DNA of 64,000 bases from Gari tellinella (taxonomy: Eukaryota; Mollusca; Bivalvia; Cardiida; Psammobiidae). The stretch is from assembly GCA_922989275.2 (NCBI GenBank), contig OV277864.1, positions 68,204,158 to 68,268,157 of the forward strand, read 5' to 3'. A model generated the notes under the pieces. The model had not been told where the DNA came from. It made no database searches and was given only the letters and a program-made list of their open reading frames with translations. The position numbers and the translations under genes were made by a program. Shown in pieces: positions 11,301 to 19,555 of this stretch (its first letter is position 1; each line of letters begins with the position of its first letter).

Positions 11301-11463
11301 CATAAATTAGACAGTAACACAACTGGTAAACTACAACCAGATCTAGCCAGGAGTTCCCTCTTGTCCCATGATACATATTTACTATGTAAGCGCGGCAATA
11401 GCAGATCTAGATATTAGAAAAGCGTACATTGTGCAGAGCGCGGTACACAAGTACACCACTTAC

Positions 11464-11612
11464 TACCTGGCGGCCGACCCAGTCAAACTGCCAGTCACAC
11501 TCCATGTTCATCTTCTCCATCAGGTCTGTGAACAGTTTTACCAGGTAGTCGTAGTCAGGAGTCTCGAAAAAGTCCAGCCGCCGAACATATTGTAAATACT
11601 TTGCAAGTTCAT
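11464..11612 (-). CDS. CSNK1G: CK1-gamma exon E (end of the kinase domain)
   Basis: Internal exon of 149 nt on the minus strand. Two bases join exon D to make an Asp codon, then [30 protein letters not shown] and QFDWVGRQV. The block [17 protein letters not shown] is diagnostic of CK1-gamma and closes the kinase domain. Acceptor: ATGATTTCAG. Two donors are possible, CAG/GTAGTA (exon end 11467) and GTA/GTAAGT (exon end 11464). I chose the second because GTAAGT is a better site and the extra Val fits the hydrophobic residue the family has before PTP. MNMECD in the middle is less conserved than in vertebrates. Confidence 0.93.
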
Positions 11613-11644
11613 CTGAAATCATAGTGAAATGTAAATGGTCACTT

Positions 11645-11892
11645 TGAACCCATTACACCATAGCCTGTTTCCAATTTTGAAGACAGGCAGTTAAAGCAGG
11701 TTGAAAGTAAAGCAGAATGTGCCTTAAGGCACATTCTGCTTTACTTTCAGTCTGCTTTAAGCAATTATCTGCTGGAATATAGGAAATATTAATTATGATA
11801 CATATTCATGACAGTATAAAGTGGAAGTACTTTTTACATTGGAGGAGTGAAATAAAGCCGTAAAAAGGTGTAACTATGGAGTAATGAGTTAA
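11645..11892 (+). mobile_element. Family 1 MITE, forward orientation
   Basis: Begins TGAACCCATTACACCATAGC, perfect hairpin around GTGCCTTAAGGCAC at 11726, ends TATGGAGTAATGAGTTAA. It starts 32 bp upstream of exon E, so it borders the exon E acceptor region in the intron. Confidence 0.85.
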
Positions 11893-12179
11893 GAATATAT
11901 TGATCAAATGGTAAACTACACAAAGAGTCAATTCAGTTGTCAATTCCAGATTACGTGGCCTTATTGTAAAATCTTGACAAAACTAGGCAATACAACTGAT
12001 TTTATGAATATATGAACTATTGGCCTTGAGATTGTTAAAATACAAACCACTGAACAATGCTATTCCCCCAATTGACTAAGCTCTCGACCTTACATTTCAG
12101 GAGTTCTATAGAATGACTCTCTTATTCGTTTATTCTGATACAAATCTATATAATATACAGTGATACATGTATTATTCAA

Positions 12180-12426
12180 TCAACCAATAGATATGGCATC
12201 CTCAAATGAAGAAAAAATAGTTTTACTTTATACAGTCATAAATATGCACCATATGAATTATTTTCTCTCCACTAGCAGGTTGGAGCTTAAAGCAGGCTGA
12301 AAGTAAAGCAGAATGTGCCGTAAGGCACATTCTGCTTTACTTTCAACCTGCTTTAAGTGGTCATATATCTTCGAAACTAGGTTTGATTGACTGAGTTGGG
12401 ATTTACGGCATGGGGTAATGGGTTAA
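12180..12426 (-). mobile_element. Family 1 MITE, reverse orientation
   Basis: Diverged left end (CAACCAATAGATATGGCATC), intact hairpin centred at 12322 (GTGCCGTAAGGCAC) and right end GGCATGGGGTAATGGGTTAA. Confidence 0.75.
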
Positions 12427-12760
12427 TTCAAGACTGACTGTATACCAAGAGACCCAAGGGAGGAGACTACTCAGACTATTCATAAATCTCGCCTAATTTA
12501 CATATGTTGCTGACACATTCCTCCCAACTCTGTAATTGCAGCCACGCTACTCCGAATTGTTCCAGTTTCATACAGACCTGATTCTGACACTCATATTCAA
12601 TACCTACTCCGAAGTCATATTCATTCAAAAGGAAATGAAATGGGAGCCTTTACTACAGGTGACCGCTTAAGGAAGAATAAAGGATAGTATGATACGAACT
12701 TATCAGGTCATTACTCCATAAATATGTCATATAAAAATGCATCAAAGAAATAAGTTTCTA

Positions 12761-12956
12761 CAGTAAAACCTCTCTATTATGACCAAAAAATTATTGGGTG
12801 TTTCCGACAGGTGACTGCTTAAAGCAAGGCGACAGTAAAACAGAAAGCTCCTTTAGGAGCTTTCCGTTTTACTGTCACCTTGCTTTAAGCTATCACCTGT
12901 ATTCTATACAATCAAGTAGACTTGGTTCTGGTGGTTATAAAAGAGAGGTTTGACTG
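12761..12956. mobile_element. Pogo-like MITE with TA duplication (reference copy)
   Basis: 196 bp between TA (12759-12760) and TA (12957-12958). Ends CAGTAAAACCTCTCTATTAT and ATAAAAGAGAGGTTTGACTG. Such CAGT..ACCTCTCTATTA termini and TA target are usual for pogo/Tigger-type elements. The core GACAGGTGACTGCTTAAAGC ... hairpin GAAAGCTCCTTTAGGAGCTTTC matches the Family 1 core. Confidence 0.85.
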
Positions 12957-12967
12957 TATATCCTTGC

Positions 12968-13096
12968 AGATGATAGCTTAACACGGGCTGAAAGTAAAGC
13001 AGAAAGTACCTTATGGCACATTCTGCTTTAATTTCAACCTGCTTTCATCAACCACCTGTCTTCAAAACGAAGAACCAGGCTATAGGACAGTGGGTT
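12968..13096 (-). mobile_element. Family 1 half copy
   Basis: Hairpin and right half only (GCTGAAAGTAAAGCAGAAAG ... CCTGTCTTCAAAACGAAGAA, GGACAGTGGGTTAA). It abuts the TA end of the pogo-like MITE. Confidence 0.65.
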
Positions 13097-13292
13097 AAGC
13101 AGTAACCTGGTTTCAAAATTAAAGCAGGCTCTGGGGTCGCATATTAATCAGGCAAGTTGATCAAAGAGCTTACTCAAGGACAGCTGTTCTTACTTTGACC
13201 TATTTACGCCCCTTCAAGTTAGAAGTTAATTCCACTACTGCCAGACAATTCACAGAAGAATTGGTCAGTGCTAGTTCCGCATATAATTACCA

Positions 13293-13540
13293 TCAAACTA
13301 CTTAGATTGATAGAGAATTGGCAGATCACAAGAGGATTCACCCTTATCAAACAATTTCTAACTTATTTCAACAAATCATATGGTGTTACTACTCATTAGA
13401 ATCGTCTCGAAGAGACGATTCTAATGAGTAGTGACACCATAGGGTTTAATGCAGAAATAAAGATTTTAGTTTTTGAAACCCTGATCAAACTACATAGATT
13501 GATAGAGAATGGGCAGATCACAAGAGGATTCACCCTTATA
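13293..13540. repeat. Hairpin MITE core between 57-bp direct repeats
   Basis: CATCAAACTACTTAGATTGA...CACCCTTAT at 13293-13352 is repeated as GATCAAACTACATAGATTGA...CACCCTTAT at 13482-13540. Between them is the inner part of the CAGGGCTCC family: hairpin TCGTCTCGAAGAGACGA at about 13411 with CTATGGTG/CACCATAG arms, but without its usual ends. Confidence 0.7.
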
Positions 13541-13730
13541 ACAGCCACTGTTCACAATAACCGTTTCATCTATGTGTTTACCCTAAACAGCTTACCGCTC
13601 TTCAATCAATCAGAAGGGACATTGATGCCCATTAGAGTCAAAATCTGTAGAATCCTACCCCTTTATTGGAAGTAAGCAAGCCTATACCCATTGCAGAAGA
13701 GTTGATTACAGATAAACAGTGACAAAGGGG

Positions 13731-13950
13731 CTTAACTCTAGCATGCTAGTGGTAAAACCATGATAACCTTTTGCCAACAGTTTGGATCCTGATGAGATGC
13801 CAAGAATACCCAGCGTTTCATCAGGATCCAAACTGTTTGACACCCTGATTCTCTTTTTGATTTTTTTCCCTTCAAATTCTATTTTTACAACAATAGCAGA
13901 TGACAATTGTTGAAGATGAAACAATTACCCAACATGCAAAGGGGCTTAAT
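13731..13950 (+). mobile_element. Family 3 relative
   Basis: Starts TTAACTCTAGCATGCTAG, hairpin AACAGTTTGGATCCTGATGA / TCATCAGGATCCAAACTGTT, and ends with the AGCAGATGACAATTGTTGAA and CCAACATGCAAAGGGGCTTAA blocks seen in several copies (17319, 27985, 34390, 43430). The right half is a variant of Family 3. Confidence 0.65.
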
Positions 13951-14049
13951 AGACCCTTGCTTATGGCTATTACACCAGGCATAGATAATTTCCCTGCATC
14001 TTTTCCCTTGGACAACATTCTCCCATCCTTTCTCTCTGAACCAATCTTG

Positions 14050-14215
14050 ATACAGTCAATCCTGTATCAAGACATCACTCATTAAAGTAGCGTAGATACC
14101 TCTACAGATAACCGACATCTTAATGCAGGCTAAAAATAATGCAGAAAGCTCCTACAGGAGCTTTCTGCATTATTCTTAACCTGCATTAAGCAACCATTAT
14201 CATTAAAGACTACCC
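14050..14215. mobile_element. Mariner-type hairpin MITE
   Basis: Begins TA/CAGTCAATCCTGTATCAAG; hairpin CTTAATGCAGGCTAAAAATA..ATGCAGAAAGCTCC / GGAGCTTTCTGCAT..CCTGCATTAAG centred near 14156. The right terminal repeat is not clear. Confidence 0.5.
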
Positions 14216-14456
14216 GTAACCTGGGACTTCTACCAAGTGGTCCTTTCATACAGTATTGGCTATATAAGGATAATTGCATGCTTGGTCATTCTGGGCTGTC
14301 ACCTCGGCATATTGTGAGGCTTCATCGGTATTCTGAGCACTCTTGGTTTATTGGTCAATATCAGCAGGCCAGGCATCTGTAGGACTGTGGCTTGATAAAA
14401 CAACATGAATCTCCCCCCCAACACACAGTGACGAGGCCAACTACTCAAAACCTACC

Positions 14457-14707
14457 TAACCCATTACCCCATAGCTTGTTTCTAGTTTTGAAGACAGGTG
14501 ACCACTTAAAGCAGGTTGAAAGTAAAGCAGAATGTGCCTTAAGGCACATTCTGCTTTTCTTTCAGCCTGCTTTAAGCTATGATCTGCTAGGATACAGAAA
14601 ATACTTCTTATGGCACATATTAATGACTGATAAAATTGGAGCTATTTTCTTCAGTGGCGGACTAAATTATATGCGCTAAAAGGCGCTTCTATTGGGGAAA
14701 GGGTTAA
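14457..14707 (+). mobile_element. Family 1 MITE, forward orientation
   Basis: CTAACCCATTACCCCATAGC ... hairpin at 14543 (GTGCCTTAAGGCAC) ... CTATTGGGGAAAGGGTTAA. The CGCTAAAAGGCGCTTCTATT right end marks a subfamily shared with the inner copy at 16753. Confidence 0.85.
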
Positions 14708-14762
14708 TTCTTTAGATGCTGTCCACATAAAAGGCTATGCCCTACATACTGTAGAACCTGTG

Positions 14763-14983
14763 TTAACCCATTACTCCATAAATATGCCTTTTTATGCTTA
14801 TAATTTATTCTTCCACTGAAGAAAGGTACCGCTTTATACACTTTACAGTCATGACTATGCACCATAACAAATATTTTCTATATCCCAGTAGATGGTAGCT
14901 TAAAGCAAGCTTAAAGAAAGCAGAATGCACTTTAAGGCACATTCTGCTTTACTTTCAACCTGCTTTAAGTGGTAAAGGGTTAA
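14763..14983 (-). mobile_element. Family 1 MITE, reverse, internally deleted
   Basis: TTAACCCATTACTCCATAAA ... hairpin near 14934 ... TTTAAGTGGTAAAGGGTTAA; about 35 bp of the right arm (CACCTGTC..GGCTATGG) is missing. Confidence 0.8.
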
Positions 14984-15155
14984 ACAATACTAGATTTCTA
15001 CATTACTTTTTCTCTGCACTAAACAGACACATGACTTAACCCATAAATACACCTTTTTAAGGCTTAAATTTATTCCTCCAAAGGAGACGAGAAACCGCCA
15101 AGGTCGGTATGGCCGGATTGTCTGCACTTTTGCTTTGTATATATATATAATATAG

Positions 15156-15630
15156 TTACCCATGGCATGTGATGATGACCTCACTACAACTGTACATGCC
15201 AAATTTGGTTGCTGTAGGACTTAAATTTGACTAAAACTGACACTAACAAAAAGGTAAACCAAGACGCAAACGAAAAGGTTAACCACGAATTCTCTAAGTC
15301 ATTATACCGTGAAATCTAGGTCACAGTGACCTAGTTACCCATGGCATGTGATGATGACCTCACAACAACTGTACATGCCAAATTTGGTTGCTGTAGGACT
15401 TAAACTTTGACTAAAACTGACACTAACAAAAAGGTAAACCAAGACGCAAACGAAAAGGTTAACCAAGAATTCTCTAAGTCATTGGACCGTGAAATCTAGG
15501 TCACAGTGACTATGTTACCCACAGCATGTGATGATGACCTCACTATAAGTGTACATGCCAAATTTGGTTGCTGTAGGACTTAAGCTTTGGCTAAAACTGA
15601 CACTAACAAAAAGGTCAACCAAAGTGAGGA
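15156..15630. repeat. 179-bp tandem repeat, about 2.6 units
   Basis: GTTACCCATGGCATGTGATG recurs at 15156 and 15335, and as GTTACCCACAGCATG at 15514, a period of 179 bp. The units include AATTTGGTTGCTGTAGGACT and GTGAAATCTAGGTCACAGTG and differ by only a few bases between copies. Confidence 0.85.
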
Positions 15631-15637
15631 CGGACGG

Positions 15638-15672
<35 letters not shown>

Positions 15673-15710
15673 GACAGACGGACGGACGGACGGACGGACG
15701 GACGGACGGC
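15631..15710 (+). repeat. CGGA/CAGA tetranucleotide microsatellite
   Basis: An 80-bp run of GGAC and AGAC units, pure GGAC toward its right end. The mixed open frames on both strands here are translations of the array. Confidence 0.95.
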
Positions 15711-15746
15711 ATTCGCCAATCTATAGACCGCATTTTCAATCCGGCC

Positions 15747-15840
15747 AAAAATAGTTCCACTATAAACAGTCACAAATATGTGGCGTAAAAAAATATTTTT
15801 TACGCCATATATTTGCGACTGTTTAAAGTGGAACTATTTT
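15747..15840. repeat. Inverted duplication of a Family 1 segment
   Basis: AATAGTTCCACTATAAACAG, TCACAAATATGTGGCGTAAA is followed by its mirror TTTACGCCATATATTTGCGA, CTGTTTAAAGTGGAACTATT, giving arms of about 45 bp around a centre at 15793. Confidence 0.8.
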
Positions 15841-16030
15841 CTATATTCTAATACATGATAGCTTAAAGCAGGCTGAACCTGCTTTAAGTGGTCAGCTATC
15901 TTCCATACTAGCAACAAGCTATTGGGATAATGGGGTAAATGGTTAAGAGATTTCACTGCTTCTGAAACAACACTAGTATGAGTGTAAAAGATGATATGAG
16001 GGCAGGGAAATTGTGCCCTCGTAGACATAC

Positions 16031-16201
16031 CTGGAAAATTTTCACATAGGACCTCTATAGGTGTGGCCCTTTTAGTATCACCAATTTTCTGATATCTTTC
16101 TTTTAGGGTGTCAGCCTTCAAACCCTGCCAAGGTAGACTGCCCCGTAGAAAATACATGAACATGTGGCCTAGGGCTTCTAAATCATCTCGGCGACTTTGT
16201 T
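16031..16201 (-). CDS. CSNK1G: CK1-gamma exon D (C-lobe)
   Basis: Internal exon of 171 nt on the minus strand. Two bases complete the Glu of [10 protein letters not shown] with exon C; 56 codons follow to CENFP, and one base is left for exon [21 protein letters not shown] and [20 protein letters not shown] are CK1 landmarks: the substrate-anion pocket and the helix that carries the CK1 nuclear-localisation-like and kinesin-like stretch in other family members. [11 protein letters not shown] is the next conserved block. Acceptor: TTTTTCTTTCAG before AACAAAG. Donor: CCAG/GTATGT at 16030-16029. No frame breaks or missing key residues. Confidence 0.97.
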
Positions 16202-16239
16202 CTGAAAGAAAAACAAAATATAATGAGACATATTGAACA

Positions 16240-16505
16240 TACAGTTAAGACCTTTACATGGAACCATTTTAGCTCATTTGTCCATAAAACTTTAAATGGA
16301 CAATAACAATTAAGTCTAGTCCATTTTTGACAATTTAGGGTTGTTTTGACACTATATTGCCAAACAGTGCAGACCCTGGTCAGAGGGTTCCTATAGGTAC
16401 TATCTTATTTGGGTCTCCACTGTTTGCATGGGGCAGTTGTATTCTTTACAGGGGCATTGTTTGTGCAGGATGAGTATACTCATCACTAGAGCGCAATGGG
16501 TTAAT
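16240..16505 (+). mobile_element. Family 2 MITE, old copy
   Basis: AAACTTTAAATGGACAATAA, TTAAGTCTAGTCCATTTTTG, then a decayed hairpin AACAGTGCAGACCCTGGTCA / GGGTCTCCACTGTTTGCATG and an end near GCAATGGGTTAA. Lies about 40 bp upstream of exon D. Confidence 0.65.
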
Positions 16506-16597
16506 CTAGGAAGAAAATATGTCTTCTCCTCTGTTGGTGACTTGCACTGCTGACTACGGCGTAGTGGCCTGATTAAAGACCAGAGTACATCAGCAAT

Positions 16598-17088
16598 TTA
16601 ACCCATTACTCCATCAATCACCATTTCATTTATTACTCCCCTGAAGAAAATAGTTCCAATTTATACAGTCATGAGTATGCACAATTGAAAGTAGTTTCTA
16701 TATCCTAGCAGATGGTAGCTTAAAGCAGGCTGAAAGGAAAGCAGAATGTGCCTTAACCCTTTACCTGATAGCCTATTTCTAGTACTTAAGCTAGGTGACT
16801 ACTTAAAGCAGGTTGAAAGTAAAGCAGAATGCGCCCTAAGGCGCATTCTGCTTTACTTTCAGCCTGCTTTAAGCTATCATGTGCTATAACATAGAAAATA
16901 TTTCCTATAATACATATTCATTACTGATTAAATTGGAACTATATTCTTCAGCGGCAGAATAAATCATATCCGCTAAAAGGCGCTTCTATTGGGGAAAGGG
17001 TTAAGGCACGTTCTGCTTTACTTTCAACCTGCTTTAAGTGGTCCCCTGTCTTCAATACTAGAAACAGGCTACATGGAGTCAAGGGTTT
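16598..17088 (-). mobile_element. Outer Family 1 MITE split by another Family 1 MITE
   Basis: TTAACCCATTACTCCATCAA ... GAAAGCAGAATGTGCC at 16598-16756, then after the insert TTAAGGCACGTTCTGCTTTA ... AGAAACAGGCTAC at 17001-17088. Removing the insert and one TTAA restores the usual central palindrome. Confidence 0.92.
16753..17004 (+). mobile_element. Inner Family 1 MITE with perfect TTAA duplication
   Basis: A 244-bp element between TTAA 16753-16756 and TTAA 17001-17004, inserted at the dyad centre of the host hairpin. Ends CCCTTTACCTGATAGCC and CTATTGGGGAAAGGG; hairpin GCGCCCTAAGGCGC near 16839. TTAA duplication and CCC ends fit piggyBac-like transposition. Confidence 0.93.
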
Positions 17089-17318
17089 CTGCAGCTTCCA
17101 TATTTTTTTCTTCTTTTAATCACACATGTATCACGTAATTTCTACATGTGTGCTTTATTTTTAAAGTTCTGAAAACAGATCTTATTTCAGGCAAGTCTCT
17201 TGAGTTATTTTCCAAACTGTTTTATGCTGTAATTAATCTATGCCAAACATGCAAAAGGCTCGTAAAAACCTATCTCCCACTGCCATATATGGCTGTAACA
17301 GCAAATACGATCAACTTT

Positions 17319-17545
17319 AACACGTAGCCCGCTAGCAGCAAAACCCTAATAACTTTTGCAAACAATTTGGATCCAGATAAGACGCCCTGTAACGAACCAT
17401 CTCCTCAGGAGCCAAACTGTTTGACACCCTGACTCTGTTTTGAAAAGAAAGTTAGAAAATACTATTTTAAGAACAGTAGCAGACGACAATTGTTGTAGAC
17501 GAAAAAATTACCCAGCATGCAAAGAGTTATGAGAAAACGCCAGTA
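17319..17545 (+). mobile_element. Family 3 relative, old copy
   Basis: ACGTAGCCCGCTAGCAGCAA, decayed hairpin CAATTTGGATCCAGATAAGA / GGAGCCAAACTGTTTGACAC, then CAGTAGCAGACGACAATTGT and CCAGCATGCAAAGAG. Confidence 0.65.
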
Positions 17546-17755
17546 AATATTACTGATATTTTCCAGAAGCTGCTATTCATAGACGAATTTTGCCATATTT
17601 TAACAGAAAGTCTCACGAAAATGGGCTAATATGATGGTTCGCTCATAACTGTAAACTCCTATAGCCTAAGCAATGTTAGTCATAATACAGTTACTACTTG
17701 CACTGAAACGTATCACCAAATATAGTCAATTAATCTAATCTAAAATCACCACTCT

Positions 17756-18007
17756 TTAACCCATTACCCCATAGTCTGTTTCTAGTTCTGAAGAAAGGTG
17801 AAACCTTAAAGCAGGTTAAAAGTAAAGCAGAATACACCTTAAGGTGCATTCTGCTTTACTTTCAACCTACTTTAAGCTACCATCTGCTAGAATATTGAAA
17901 ATATATCTTATGATTTATATTTATTACTGTATAAATTGGAACTATTTTCTTGAGTTGGGGAATAAATAAAACGAGTAAAAAGGCGTATTTATGGGGTAAT
18001 GGGTTAA
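17756..18007 (+). mobile_element. Family 1 MITE, forward orientation
   Basis: TTAACCCATTACCCCATAGT ... hairpin near 17839 ... TTATGGGGTAATGGGTTAA. Its right TTAA (18004-18007) is also the left TTAA of the next copy. Confidence 0.88.
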
Positions 18008-18225
18008 CCCTTTACTCCTTGGATATTTACGTCATTAATTTTGTGCACCAGTGAAGAATGAAGAAAATAATTCCATTTTATATAGGCATAAACATGTACC
18101 AAAAGAAATATTTTCTATATTCTAACACATTGAAGCTTAAAGCCCAAGCTGAAAGTAAAGCAGAATGTGCCTTAAGTGGTCGACCCATCTTCAATACTAG
18201 AAACATGCTAAGGGTAATGGATTAA
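18004..18225 (-). mobile_element. Family 1 MITE, reverse, sharing a TTAA with its neighbour
   Basis: TTAACCCTTTACTCCTTGGA ... GGGTAATGGATTAA. The right hairpin arm is deleted (GAATGTGCCTTAAGTGGTCG). The shared TTAA suggests insertion beside an existing element. Confidence 0.8.
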
Positions 18226-18239
18226 TGCTTTTTGACAAC

Positions 18240-18365
18240 AGTATGGACACTTGTAGCTTAAAGCATGCTGAAAGTAGAGCAGAATGTGCCTTAAGGCACA
18301 TTCTGCTTTACTTTCAACCTGCTTTAAGTGCTCAACTGTCTTCAGGCTATGGGGTAAAGGGTTAA
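18240..18365 (-). mobile_element. Family 1 half copy
   Basis: Hairpin (AGCAGAATGTGCCTTAAGGC...) plus right half ending TATGGGGTAAAGGGTTAA. Confidence 0.7.
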
Positions 18366-18629
18366 ATGACTGATCACGCACCGCTCACTTGAAACATTTT
18401 ATTCTGTAATAATGAACTCAAAAAGTTATTAGACTATCGGTTATTGGCATTAATAGTTTCTAAGAATTCACAAGAAAATATGTGTCAAATGGGGCAGCTG
18501 TTAAAATGTCTTGAACTGCGGGTGACAAACAGTTTAACACAACAATTTCAGGTCTTCTCTAAATCCTTGCACTACTGAATTTTCAAACAGACTTTTCCAT
18601 TCTCTGACAAAATTACTCATTACTATTGA

Positions 18630-18828
18630 CAGGGCTCCAGATAAGGGGAGTATTTCAAAACCAAAAATCTTTGTTTCTGCATTAAACCCTATAATGTGAT
18701 TGTCACTACTCATTAGAATCGTCTCTTTGAGACGATTCTAATGAGTAGTAACACCATAGGATTTGGTGCTGAAATTAGAGAGAAAATGTTTGATTTGTTC
18801 AGTTTACTCCCTCTTATCTGGAGCTCTG
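18630..18828. mobile_element. CAGGGCTCC-end hairpin MITE
   Basis: 199 bp, ends CAGGGCTCCAGATAAGGGGA and CCTCTTATCTGGAGCTCTG. Central hairpin ATCGTCTCTTTGAGACGAT with flanking CACTACTCATTAGA arms near 18725. No clear duplication left here. Confidence 0.8.
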
Positions 18829-19119
18829 TCTTGATCCTAGAGGGTTTTTGTCCCAATATATTACAAAGTATGACAAACCTCTGATCTGGGGCTACAAAGT
18901 TTGCATAGTATGGATATATAGTTTCAACAATTGAGGGATTAACCTATATATGCCTGAGTATTTTTCCAATGTGCTTGCTGGATCGATTAATTGATTGAGT
19001 TGGGGTTTACAGCACAGCGACACATAAAATGGTCATATGGCACTTTTGATTTTGATCTAGATATAAAAGGATGATATAAATAAAGTCAAAGCAATGTTTT
19101 GTCCATACAGCATTTTATA

Positions 19120-19210
19120 TGGAATAGCAAACAGTGTAGATCCTGTTGAGATGATGCAAATTGCCGTGTCTCATCAGGGTCTACACTGTTTTCCAATGTA
19201 GATGATAGGC
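19120..19210. repeat. Hairpin core related to Families 2 and 3
   Basis: AACAGTGTAGATCCTGTTGA pairs with TCATCAGGGTCTACACTGTT about 19159. Confidence 0.6.
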
Positions 19211-19225
19211 TTGAATGGGATAACT

Positions 19226-19394
19226 AACCCATTCCCCCATAAATACGCCTTTTTTCCCCTATTGTTTATTCCTCCATTGAAGAAAATAGTTCCAATTTAT
19301 ACAGTAATAAGGCGCATTCTGCTTTACTTTCCACCTGCTTTAAGTGGTCACCTGTCTTCCAAAACTAGAAACAGGCTATGGGGTAAAGGGTCAA
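19226..19394 (-). mobile_element. Family 1 MITE, reverse, core deleted
   Basis: CTAACCCATTCCCCCATAAA ... AAGGCGCATTCTGCTTTACT ... GGCTATGGGGTAAAGGGTCA; one hairpin arm is missing. Confidence 0.75.
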
Positions 19395-19397
19395 GGG

Positions 19398-19545
19398 AAC
19401 CTTAAGGTGCATTCTGCTTTACTTTCAGCCTGCTTTTATAATGATAAAGGAAATATTTCTTGTATAAAATGAAACTATTTTCTTTAGCTGAGGAATAAAT
19501 GAAAAGCATATAACAGCGTATTTAAATTATTGGGTAATGTGTTAA
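19398..19545 (+). mobile_element. Family 1 right half ending at the exon C donor
   Basis: CCTTAAGGTGCATTCTGCTT ... TGAGGAATAAATGAAAAGCA ... TTGGGTAATGTGTTAA. Its TTAA lies 10 bp inside the intron from the last base of exon C (19556). Confidence 0.75.
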
Positions 19546-19555
19546 TCAAATTTAC

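Larger units (their letters stand above)
5944..11463 (-). other. Intron between exons E and F
   Basis: A 5.5-kb intron with canonical ends (GTAAGT ... CTCTTACCAG on the minus strand). Contents listed separately: TA-flanked MITEs at 6067-6271, 6724-6952 and 7649-7894, Family 1 at 7955-8203 and 8959-9136, Family 2 at 8520-8640 and 10146-10395, Family 3 at 11087-11300. 9140-9460 and 9560-10140 show only low-complexity AT-rich sequence. Confidence 0.85.
15111..15746. mobile_element. Pearl-like element (tandem core plus ACGG microsatellite)
   Basis: Bounded by inverted ends GGCCGGATTG (15111) and CAATCCGGCC (15737-15746). Inside are a little over two units of a 179-bp repeat and then a CGGA/CAGA array. 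This order (flank, tandem core, ACGG-type microsatellite, flank) is that described for bivalve pearl elements, thought to be Helitron-related. No open frame of size. Identification is from architecture only. Confidence 0.65.
15036..15946 (-). mobile_element. Family 1 MITE, reverse, interrupted by a pearl-like element
   Basis: The left end TTAACCCATAAATACACC runs to TTTATTCCTCCA, is broken by 15111-15746 and resumes at AAAATAGTTCCACTATAAAC. The right end is GGGGTAAATGGTTAA. The central hairpin has shrunk to AAGCAGGCTGAACCTGCTT. Part of it is duplicated in inverted order at 15747-15840. Confidence 0.75.
11613..16030 (-). other. Intron between exons D and E
   Basis: A 4.4-kb intron, GTATGT ... 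TTTCAG on the minus strand. Almost every segment is a repeat: Family 1 copies at 11645-11892, 12180-12426, 12968-13096, 14457-14707, 14763-14983 and 15036-15946, a pogo-like MITE at 12761-12956, a hairpin between direct repeats at 13293-13540, a Family 3 copy at 13731-13950 and a mariner-type hairpin near 14050-14210. Confidence 0.9.
16202..19555 (-). other. Intron between exons C and D
   Basis: A 3.35-kb intron, GTAAAT ... CTTTCAG on the minus strand. It holds a degenerate Family 2 copy (16240-16505), the nested Family 1 pair (16598-17088), a Family 3 copy (17319-17545), back-to-back Family 1 copies (17756-18225), a Family 1 half (18240-18365), a 5-bp-TSD hairpin MITE (18630-18828) and Family 1 pieces that run up to the exon C donor. 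Confidence 0.9.

Noticed and set aside
15515..15788. Repetitive PSVRPSVRPSVCPS and DGQTDRRTDG open frames
   Set aside because: Both come from the CGGA/CAGA microsatellite.
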